Source: Cristatella mucedo
Lineage: Eukaryota; Bryozoa; Phylactolaemata; Cristatellidae
Direction of reading: 5' to 3'
DNA length: 60,000 nucleotides
NCBI GenBank assembly: GCA_009760855.2
Contig: WPIO01000083.1
Span: 1,460,001 to 1,520,000 of the forward strand
Under the pieces are notes generated by a model. It saw only the letters and a list, made by a program, of their open reading frames with translations. It was not told the DNA's origin and made no database searches. The position numbers were made by a program, and so were the translations under genes. This document shows positions 55,701-60,000 of the stretch, piece by piece (position 1 is the stretch's first letter; each line of letters starts with the position of its first letter).

Positions 55701-57135
55701 CTATCTCAGTGGGAGACTCCAGAGTGTTGACGTGAATGGACAAAGATCATCTGAAGTACCTCTAAAATATGGAGTACCTCAGGGCTCCGTGCTAGGTCCG
55801 GTCCTTTTCACCGTTTATACTCTCCCTCTCGCTGATGTGATTGCCAAGTACAATCTAGGCTTTCACTTCTATGCGGATGACACTCAGTTGTACCTTTGCT
55901 TTGATCCCTCCCAGCCTTCGAGCACCTCAAATTCTCTCAACTCACTTGCTGCATGCATTGATGACATCCGATCATGGATGGCAGCAAATTTTCTAAAACT
56001 AAACGATGATAAAACTAACTTACTAGTTATGGGCAAACCTAGTGTTATTCAGAAATTGGAAAGGCTGACTTTCAAAATTGGCTCTGCCAGCATATCTCCA
56101 GTTGAATCAGCTCGAAATCTAGGTGTCATATTTCAAAGCGACCTCTCGTTAGATGACCATATCAGCTCCACAGTCAAATCCACCTATTTTCAGCTTCATA
56201 ACATTGCTAAAATTCGGGCTTGTTTAGATAAGGATACCACGTCCAAGTTGGTCCATGCATTCGTGACATCTCGTCTCGACTTCTGCAACTCACTGCTTAC
56301 AGGCCTACCAGCATGTGCGATCAGGCGATTGCAGCTGGTGCAAAACTCTGCAGCCAGGCTTGTCTGTCGTGAGCGTCGCAGTTGCCACATTACTCCACTT
56401 CTCGCCGACCTGCACTGGCTACCAGTCAAGCAACGGATTGACTTCAAGGTTTTGTCGCTCACTTTTAGGTCTCTTCATTCTATGGCTCCAGCCTACCTTT
56501 CAGATATACTACCCCATCAGGCAAAGCATCGTACCACTCGCTTTTCGGAATCCAACAGTCTAGAAATACCTCGTACAAACCTTAAATCCTTTGGAGACCG
56601 TGCATTTAGCTCGTATGCTCCCACAGCCTGGAACTCCCTCCCGACCTGCATCAGAACATCCCCTGACCTGACCACATTTAAAAGAAACTTAAAAACATAC
56701 CTATTTAGGACAGCATTTAGTGGGTCCTTGTGATTCGTCCTCGATGTGCGTATGCGTGCTGACACTGCATGCTGCCACTAACCACATTTGCATGTTGACC
56801 CAGTGCATGTAACCCCTAACCATGTTATTCATTTTGTTTGTTTTTCAAGCATGATTTTACTTACTATTCTGTTGCGTATCACTTTGCAGCAAATGTAAAG
56901 CGCCTAGAAAGAGATTAAGTTCTCTGAGGGCGCTTTATCAAGTGCAATATTATTATTATTATTATTATTATCCGTTTGTGGTTTCGTGATAGAACATGCA
57001 AAGTCTGCTATCTTTTTTGACTGGTACATGTACGCACCTTCTTGCAGTGCTTTTGGAAGTTTGACTGTACGTAATCTACTTGACATGAGAGAACACTGTA
57101 TGCGTGATGCCGACTTCACCGATCCCTACCATAAG
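34667..57135 (+). CDS. PANK4: PANK4: pantothenate kinase 4-like (kinase plus DUF89 phosphatase), exons 1-11, 3' end off window
   Basis: Eleven exons join in frame with GT-AG introns to give 518 codons: 34667-34781, 43596-43675, 43771-43976, 45771-45957, 47134-47377, 48266-48453, 49650-49731, 51809-51903, 53353-53508, 53776-53888, 57048-57135. The start at 34667 matches the family's short leader; an in-frame ATG at 34541 is also open. Type II pantothenate kinase motifs: DIGGS 37-41 (phosphate loop, across the exon 1/2 junction), GGGAY 117-121, NIGSGVS 187-193, [13 protein letters not shown] 207-219. The catalytic Glu (140) and Arg (205) are retained, unlike in amniote PANK4. Residues from about 400 ([35 protein letters not shown]) match the region leading into the DUF89 phosphatase domain that defines PANK4 against PANK1-3. 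The remaining ~250-300 residues lie beyond 60000. Confidence 0.94.
35225..36360 (-). mobile_element. L2 LINE fragment, antisense (PANK4 intron 1)
   Basis: The minus strand reads decayed ORF2 from the region before the RT (VTSDVVxKxxSQSKKT near 35960) through YIxTS and the AFDTxDH region to ADxTQLYL near 35260. The far end near 36360 is uncertain. Confidence 0.8.
36718..36796 (-). mobile_element. L2/SINE 3' tail, antisense
   Basis: (AAT)n, then GCACTTGATAAAACACCCTC, AGAGAACTCAATCTCTTTCT and AGGCACTTCACATTTGCTC. Confidence 0.85.
37378..37457 (+). repeat. tandem duplication, ~41 bp x2
   Basis: TGTGGTCAATGAGGGCTATG followed by AAATTATTGGTTTGGAGACT occurs twice in a row with only a few differences. 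In PANK4 intron 1. Confidence 0.85.
37735..38005 (+). repeat. LINE 3'-end family X copy (best preserved)
   Basis: It starts GGTTCTAGGCTGTGGAACTC (reads [10 protein letters not shown]) and runs through GCCATCCTGGGCTGCTGTTC and CACCGAAAGCAGCTTAGGCT to CTAACGTAACACCCACTAAG, then TCCTTGTGGCATTACAGAC. Confidence 0.7.
38168..38232 (-). mobile_element. L2/SINE 3' tail, antisense (decayed)
   Basis: ACACCCTCAGAGAATCTGAT, then CTTTTTCTAGACACTTTACA. A decayed copy of the L2 3' end. Confidence 0.7.
39793..39946 (-). mobile_element. SINE B, antisense
   Basis: GCTGATTCAACAGTCTCATT, AGGGCTATCACCACTGCTTG, GGATCGCCCACTGCAGCACT and GAACACCTTACCCAGGGACA are the SINE B tail, body and tRNA head in reverse. Confidence 0.8.
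40002..40156 (+). mobile_element. SINE B
   Basis: The B box is GGTCGTGGGTTCAAATCCTG, followed by GGGCGATCCTTTATAGCTGT, GTGATAGCCGTAAAGGCCCT and GGCTGGTAAATCAGCT. With the copy at 39793-39946 it forms a closely spaced inverted pair. Confidence 0.82.
41170..41615 (+). mobile_element. L2 LINE 3' end
   Basis: CTACCTGTCAGAAATACTCT, AACCTCAAATCCTTTCAAGA, GACGTCACGACACCCCCTGA, then the 3' tail TGCCTCGAAAGAGATTATGT and a short ATTATTAAT end. In PANK4 intron 1. Confidence 0.88.
41925..42500 (+). mobile_element. L2 LINE fragment (RT N-terminal part, internally deleted)
   Basis: Decayed match to the segment around [20 protein letters not shown] and [28 protein letters not shown] and GGTCCAGCCAGGTTTTAGAG. 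A later stretch near 42440-42490 resembles the L2 3' tail, suggesting an internal deletion. Confidence 0.6.
43596..43675 (+). CDS. PANK4: PANK4 exon 2
   Basis: Residues 39-65. The acceptor is GTCGTTTAG. GG completes the split Gly codon, then [10 protein letters not shown] follows, giving the DIGGSLxK phosphate-binding loop. The donor is CAG|GTACAG, phase 0. A 95 bp intron follows. Confidence 0.92.
43771..43976 (+). CDS. PANK4: PANK4 exon 3
   Basis: Residues 66-134. The acceptor is GCTTTACAG. It encodes [20 protein letters not shown] and [19 protein letters not shown] is a signature of eukaryotic pantothenate kinases. The donor is GA|GTAAGT, phase 2. Confidence 0.94.
44122..44150 (+). repeat. 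(GT)n microsatellite
   Basis: About 12 GT repeats within GTGCTCGTGTGTG..., in PANK4 intron 3. Confidence 0.9.
45122..45268 (+). mobile_element. SINE B (decayed)
   Basis: AGCCCAGGGTAATTTGCTCG head; TTCTTTATTGCCCACTGCAA and GGTGATAGCTGCTAAGGTTC body; GGGCTGCTTAATCAGCCGA tail. In PANK4 intron 3. Confidence 0.7.
45771..45957 (+). CDS. PANK4: PANK4 exon 4 (catalytic Glu140)
   Basis: Residues 134-196. The acceptor is ATTATTAG. It encodes [16 protein letters not shown], in which Glu140 (codon 45787-45789) aligns with the catalytic Glu138 of human PANK3, then DEAFVYQR and [14 protein letters not shown]. The donor is AAG|GTGATG. Confidence 0.94.
46430..46880 (-). mobile_element. L2 LINE fragment, antisense
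   Basis: Minus strand: [53 protein letters not shown]. These correspond to [20 protein letters not shown] and [13 protein letters not shown] of the intact copy. In PANK4 intron 4. Confidence 0.88.
47134..47377 (+). CDS. PANK4: PANK4 exon 5 (Arg205, GGGTFWGL)
   Basis: Residues 197-278. The acceptor is TTCTCGCAG. It encodes [20 protein letters not shown]; Arg205 (codon 47158-47160) is the position that is Trp in amniote PANK4. The [18 protein letters not shown] segment follows. The donor is ACAC|GTAAGT. Confidence 0.95.
48266..48453 (+). CDS. PANK4: PANK4 exon 6
   Basis: Residues 278-340. The acceptor is TGTAATGCAG. It encodes [36 protein letters not shown] and [10 protein letters not shown], conserved in the C-terminal lobe of the kinase domain (SNDIGQ, FGG-F-RG). 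The donor is AAG|GTAGCT. Confidence 0.94.
49650..49731 (+). CDS. PANK4: PANK4 exon 7
   Basis: Residues 341-368. The acceptor is CTCTTATAG. It encodes [20 protein letters not shown] followed by LKGSEED, the last conserved block of the kinase domain. The donor is GATG|GTGAGT, phase 1. Confidence 0.94.
50221..50290 (+). repeat. imperfect tandem duplication
   Basis: TTGCAGAAATTGGAGGATGT followed by TCAAAATC recurs as TTGCAGAAATTGGATGATAT followed by TCTAACC, 44 bases apart. In PANK4 intron 7. Confidence 0.75.
51809..51903 (+). CDS. PANK4: PANK4 exon 8
   Basis: Residues 368-399. The acceptor is TTTTATTCAG. It encodes [16 protein letters not shown], matching the conserved [11 protein letters not shown] linker of PANK4, then a variable tail. 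The donor is TCG|GTAATT. Confidence 0.9.
52122..52263 (-). mobile_element. SINE A (tRNA-derived), antisense
   Basis: TTATATAGCGCCCCAAAAGA, TCTCTATTCAGGCGCTTCAC (L2-like tail), GGGGCTCAAGCCCACGACCT (B box) and GAGCACCTTAACCGCTAGAC (A box). In PANK4 intron 8. Confidence 0.9.
53353..53508 (+). CDS. PANK4: PANK4 exon 9 (start of phosphatase half)
   Basis: Residues 400-451. The acceptor is TTGCTTTCAG. It encodes [20 protein letters not shown] and then [14 protein letters not shown], conserved at the entry to the DUF89 half. The donor is CAG|GTGAGT, phase 0. Confidence 0.94.
53776..53888 (+). CDS. PANK4: PANK4 exon 10
   Basis: Residues 452-488 plus a split Thr codon. The acceptor is TCTATTACAG. 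It encodes a helical segment ([20 protein letters not shown]) equivalent to the linker helix of PANK4. The donor is CCAAC|GTAAGC; an L2 LINE begins a few tens of bases inside the following intron. Confidence 0.88.
53905..54455 (+). pseudogene. L2 LINE ORF2, endonuclease part (out of frame with RT)
   Basis: This is an AP-endonuclease-like domain with the metal-binding Glu (TETWL), the YRPPG block and the GDFNVHF motif. The frame is lost relative to the RT after HTLDQ near 54443-54451. The usual N-terminus (LNxRS) is missing because of 5' truncation. Confidence 0.85.
54469..56733 (+). CDS. L2 LINE ORF2, reverse transcriptase part (754 codons open)
   Basis: The frame encodes the SDH motif closing the endonuclease ([10 protein letters not shown]), then the full RT palm with the catalytic AFDTIDH and YADD, thumb, and the C-terminal LHWLPV...[12 protein letters not shown] region typical of the L2/CR1 group. 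The first ATG at 54469 is not a natural start: it follows the frameshift that separates it from the upstream endonuclease frame. It is the least decayed LINE in the window and suggests recent activity. Confidence 0.9.
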   Translation: MSSPVITKSCLSDHMQISFNLQCVPTFSSKITCESRNLKTLDIDAVRASISASPLLLSPPSDLSSLVDCYNTTLADTLDEFAPLTKRTVRPRPDGLWFTTDIKLAKSTKRKLEKAYKRSGLTVHRQAYEDYCRSYQSILAKAKSSFYRNIVESQMHNPKMLMSTINHLLNRSQVSSLPDDPCDDLADRFSRFFVQKIDKIRESIPAMTTFPLECCSSVPGCASMSAFKQVTSDVVLKLVSQSKKTTSPLDPIPTVLLLRCIDLLLPCITNIINMSLASGQVPAPFKKAVVRPLLKKATLDQENLSNYRPVSLLPFLSKTLERVVADQLNSYIETSHLASKFQSGFRANHSTESALLRVYNDLLRNADMGRVSLLVLLDLSAAFDTIDHEVLLERLSSRLGITGTALQWFRSYLSGRLQSVDVNGQRSSEVPLKYGVPQGSVLGPVLFTVYTLPLADVIAKYNLGFHFYADDTQLYLCFDPSQPSSTSNSLNSLAACIDDIRSWMAANFLKLNDDKTNLLVMGKPSVIQKLERLTFKIGSASISPVESARNLGVIFQSDLSLDDHISSTVKSTYFQLHNIAKIRACLDKDTTSKLVHAFVTSRLDFCNSLLTGLPACAIRRLQLVQNSAARLVCRERRSCHITPLLADLHWLPVKQRIDFKVLSLTFRSLHSMAPAYLSDILPHQAKHRTTRFSESNSLEIPRTNLKSFGDRAFSSYAPTAWNSLPTCIRTSPDLTTFKRNLKTYLFRTAFSGSL
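57048..57135 (+). CDS. PANK4: PANK4 exon 11
   Basis: Residues 489-518. The acceptor is CTTCTTGCAG. It encodes [20 protein letters not shown] and then FTDPYHK, matching the conserved LTVRxLLDxREHC block of PANK4. The donor is AAG|GTGAGA, phase 0. The next exon was not found before 60000. Confidence 0.94.
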
Positions 57136-57539
57136 GTGAGAGAATGGTCTGATTTTCATATTTTCACCTATTCAAACCTTCTGGTTGCAACGATCTTGCG
57201 ATGCATAGCATCACGATCGTATGGTAGTATTAAGTTGGAGCCTTGATTTTCCTGCCGTCTTTCCTCCCTTGGGTAAACAACTATATAAAATTATATAGTA
57301 ACTAGTCCATACCGTGAAAAAACACGTGGAAACTCCAACTTTACTTTGGAAGGCAGGTCCGAGTGTGTCCGCTCACCTGACTAGTGAGCATGCTGTAATA
57401 ATTGCAATCGTGCAGTCTTTTCTCAATGTAGAAAATTCTTTATAGGAGAACAAATGACAAATATTTTTTATCATTAAATTTGAAAAAAAATTATTATTTG
57501 TATTAAGTTTCAGCTGTGTGACTGTCAAATGGCTTTCTC

Positions 57540-58174
57540 TACCTTTCTAATGGGCTTACCTATTGGAACTACTTCCCAATCAGGCCAGGCATCGTTTTAC
57601 ACACTCTCCTGACTCAAGTTGTTTAGCATGTTCCTTTCCATTGGAATTTGACTTTCAACTTTCAACTATGAGAAATGCATTTTGCCATTCTTGTTATTAG
57701 CGTGGCCTCTCTCCTCATTGGTCAGTACCAGCCAGGAAGTGGCAAGGCTCTCTTCCATTAGTTAGCTGGCTAGGAAATCGACAGCGACTTCAGTTTATGG
57801 ACTCACTCATATTCACAATTATTCAGGTTGAGGTAGGGCTTTGTGGAACACCAACAATCTTCTTTCTCACGCGCGATTTGACATGCTCTGGACTAACGGC
57901 TAAGGAAAGAAAATGCACTGATGTTTGGTGTTTATTTTTGGAATCAGATATGGAAAGACGTGTCTCCTGAACCAGGAACCCTTTTAAAGTGAGATTTGAA
58001 AATGAACGTGTAGTAATTCAATTGCCAGCTCTCTTACTGTTTGTGTGAAGCATGAATGAACATCAAAGCATTGGCACATGGATCAATAGACTATTCAGTT
58101 TCTAGGCTTCCCTTTGCAGCAAATGTAAAGCGCCTAGAAAGAGATTAAGTTCTCTGAGGGCGCTTTATCAAGTG

Positions 58175-58205
<31 letters not shown>

Positions 58206-58206
58206 T
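57540..58206 (+). mobile_element. L2 LINE remnant with conserved 3' tail
   Basis: A weak ORF2 match near 57565-57640 (CCCAATCAGGCCAGGCATCG) is followed, after unrelated sequence, by a near-perfect 3' tail at 58108-58174 (AAATGTAAAGCGCCTAGAAA, GAGATTAAGTTCTCTGAGGG) and (TTA)n to 58205. The tail is almost identical to the one at 56890-56945, so it may be a separate young, very short L2 or SINE insertion. Confidence 0.8.
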
Positions 58207-58479
58207 GATCTGAACCTAATTGATGCTTCAGTCAATGGCTCAAGGGCACCAATTACATAATTGATTAAAGCAAACAAGATTATGTCCAATCAACTCTACC
58301 AACATCTGAATGGCTTCACAAGTCTACCTATTTTGTTCTGATTATTAGCATTTGCATAATAATAAATGTATTCGAACTCAGCAGATTAAGACACTCGTGG
58401 CCACCGGCTGTTAAAAACTATGGCTAGTAACGTTCACTGAAGCGTGCACAGATATGCATGCATAGTACTCTGGAACAAA

Positions 58480-58730
58480 AAAAGCAAGTTCACTGGCTTA
58501 GAGGGAAAGGTGACCGGAACAGATGCCTCTTTAGCTGAGACTTGAAAGGTGCAAGGTCAACGCCAGTTGTGACTGTAGCCGGAAGTGAGTTTCAGACTAC
58601 TTGTGCTTACTAGCTGAAGGCTCGATCACCAAAGGATTCCAATTTTGTTTGTTGGACGGCAAGATGAGTGAAAACCGAATTCTGAGGTATCCCATACTTT
58701 AGGGCTTCCTAGATGACCGGCAGCCATTTA
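58480..58730 (-). mobile_element. L2-like LINE fragment, second lineage, antisense
   Basis: On the minus strand it reads as a decayed FGDRAF..WNSLPATVTTGVDLAPFKSQL-type ORF2 C-terminus, of the same group as 28470-28915. Confidence 0.6.
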
Positions 58731-58757
58731 AATCCATACTCTTGACATCAGTCGCTG

Positions 58758-58822
58758 TGCTAAGACCTGGCCTAGTTTAGCACTACCTGATATTGTCGTG
58801 CCCAGTTTAGCACTACCTGATA
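58758..58822 (+). repeat. tandem duplication, ~31 bp x2
   Basis: CCTAGTTTAGCACTACCTGA plus TATTGTC recurs after a short CGTGC spacer as CCCAGTTTAGCACTACCTGA plus TATTGTC. Confidence 0.85.
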
Positions 58823-58959
58823 TTGTCAGTGGGATGAGCTCATCTACTCCACTGTCAAATTGGTGTTGTTGGGTAACAATAAGCTTGGTAGTGTTTGAGA
58901 CTTGTGTTGATGCTCAGGACGCATAGAGTTTTCGAGAGAGAAAAACAAGGAATGCCAAT

Positions 58960-59910
58960 ACAATGACCTTCAGATCAATATTGATTGGGATAGGGCCTCT
59001 CTGCTAGTTCTCTTAGATCTTTCAGCAGGATTTGACACAACTGACCACCAAATTCACCGTGAGCTAGAATAGGTCATACCTCAGTGAGAGATGTCAGGAT
59101 GTAGCTTTAAATAACTGGTGGTCATCTACAGAGCCCTTCAAGTATGATGTACTCCAGGATTCGGTCTTTAGCCCCTTCTTTTCACTGTCTACACTCTCCC
59201 TCTGGCAGATGAGATCGTCAAACATAATCTTGGCTTTCATTTTAATGCTGACGACAGTCAGCTGCACCTACCCGTTGATCCTGCAAAGCCTTGCTTTGCC
59301 TCTGATGCACTTACCTTCCTTTCAGCCTGCGTCGACGACATTCGGCACTTGGATAACCATTAACTTCTGTAGCTTAGCACCGATAACCAACCGAATTTTT
59401 ACGGGTCAACTCTTCCTTGTCACCTATTGTTGTAAGGGCCAGCCGTCAAGATTGGTTCAGATAGCATCTCTCCGTGACGTCTACGTCCACGTGTAATCTG
59501 GGGATGCTGTTCCAAAAAGACGTCATTGGATGAGCTCATTAGCTCATTGTATCCACTGTCAAGTCTTCCCAATTTCAGCTGAGTAACTTTGCCGACATAA
59601 TGGCTCACTGAGACCAGCATACGACAGCCAAACTAGTACATGCTTTTGAGACATTGCATGCAGATTATTGCAATTCCCATCGTCCAGGACTCCCAGCTTG
59701 TATCTTTGATAGTCTGCAACTGGTGCAGAACTCGGCAAATCGTATTGTCGTTCGTCAACAGCATATCTGCTTTGCTACATGACACCACTTCCCTCTGAGC
59801 ATAACTGCCTCGTAAGATTCATTAGCTCTCTATCAACCATTGCATCGACTTAGAGTCTCTTGCTGGCCTACATGTCGCTTTACTTGCTTGCCCCAGCTTA
59901 ATTATCCAAC
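58960..59910 (+). mobile_element. L2 LINE fragment (RT part, decayed)
   Basis: CTAGTTCTCTTAGATCTTTC reads as the LLVLLDLSA block. It is followed by the GSVLGP-like TTCGGTCTTTAGCCCCTTCT, ATGCTGACGACAGTCAGCTG (ADDSQL), and ACTCGGCAAATCGTATTGTC (NSANRIV). Many frame breaks. Confidence 0.8.
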
Positions 59911-59930
59911 TAACCTCATTGCTCCTGTAA

Positions 59931-60000
59931 AGGTTAGCTGATTCAACAGCCTCATTTAAGTAGCAGCAGAAAGAGCCTTATCGGCTATAACCACTGCTTG
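59931..60000 (-). mobile_element. SINE B, antisense, cut by the window edge
   Basis: GGTTAGCTGATTCAACAGCC, then AGAGCCTTATCGGCTATAAC, is the SINE B tail and body. The tRNA head lies beyond 60000. Confidence 0.8.

Larger units (their letters stand above)
53905..56971 (+). mobile_element. L2-clade LINE, near-intact ORF2, 5'-truncated, in PANK4 intron 10
   Basis: An endonuclease domain ([38 protein letters not shown]) is followed by a reverse transcriptase whose frame is open from 54469 to the TGA at 56733. The endonuclease and RT parts are separated by one frameshift in an A4T5 run near 54443-54451. RT motifs: [65 protein letters not shown]. The C-terminal block is [20 protein letters not shown]. 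The 3' UTR ends in a GGCGC stem-loop and (ATT)n at 56946-56971, without poly(A). The 5' end is lost at the first residues of the endonuclease. It lies in the same orientation as PANK4. Only about 20 and 75 bases separate it from the flanking exons. Confidence 0.93.

Noticed and set aside
57136-60000. Next PANK4 exon
   Set aside because: No acceptor followed by a sequence matching the conserved phosphatase-domain start was found; the stretch is L2 debris, so the exon is taken to be off the window.

Overview
The window is animal nuclear DNA from an organism that is not an amniote, most likely an aquatic invertebrate. Three interrupted genes with canonical GT-AG introns can be assembled exon by exon. 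The space between and inside them is filled with degraded L2-clade LINEs, tRNA-derived SINEs, hAT-type MITEs and microsatellites. There is no operon, Shine-Dalgarno or prokaryotic gene density. I cannot name the species.

Layout. (1) 1-1190 is an antisense L2 LINE fragment. (2) 1658-10749, minus strand: exons 1-4 of a secreted N-formylglutamate amidohydrolase-like gene (here FGA-B); its last exon lies beyond the left edge. (3) 10750-21680 is an 11 kb intergenic stretch of L2 pieces, SINEs, a possible solo LTR and (TC)n arrays. (4) 21682-31443, minus strand: a complete five-exon paralogue (FGA-A, 301 residues). It has the same intron phases as FGA-B, and exons 3 and 4 are the same length in both (191 and 263 nt), so the two are tandem duplicates. 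(5) 31444-34666 is the divergent intergenic region between FGA-A and the next gene. It holds a ~235 bp inverted repeat pair, a GC-rich LTR-like block and a SPIN-like MITE. (6) 34667-57135, plus strand: the first 11 coding exons (518 codons) of a pantothenate kinase 4 (PANK4) orthologue, covering the whole kinase domain and the start of the DUF89 phosphatase half. The rest is off the right edge. (7) 57136-60000 is intron sequence made of L2 and L2-like debris.

Biology. PANK4 belongs to coenzyme A metabolism. Unlike the amniote protein, this copy keeps both residues known to be needed for kinase activity (Glu140 and Arg205 here), so it may be a working bifunctional kinase-phosphatase. The two FGA-like proteins carry signal peptides, conserved cysteines and the PHGG / DANR / DVHG motifs of the FGase family; their substrate in animals is not known to me. 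There is no sign that PANK4 and the FGA pair act together.

Repeats. The tRNA-derived SINE A shares its 3' tail with the local L2 LINE, a classic LINE-SINE partnership. PANK4 intron 10 holds a nearly intact L2 ORF2. Two ~187 bp elements match the SPIN hAT family, known for horizontal transfer between animals, and both have recognisable 8-bp target-site duplications.
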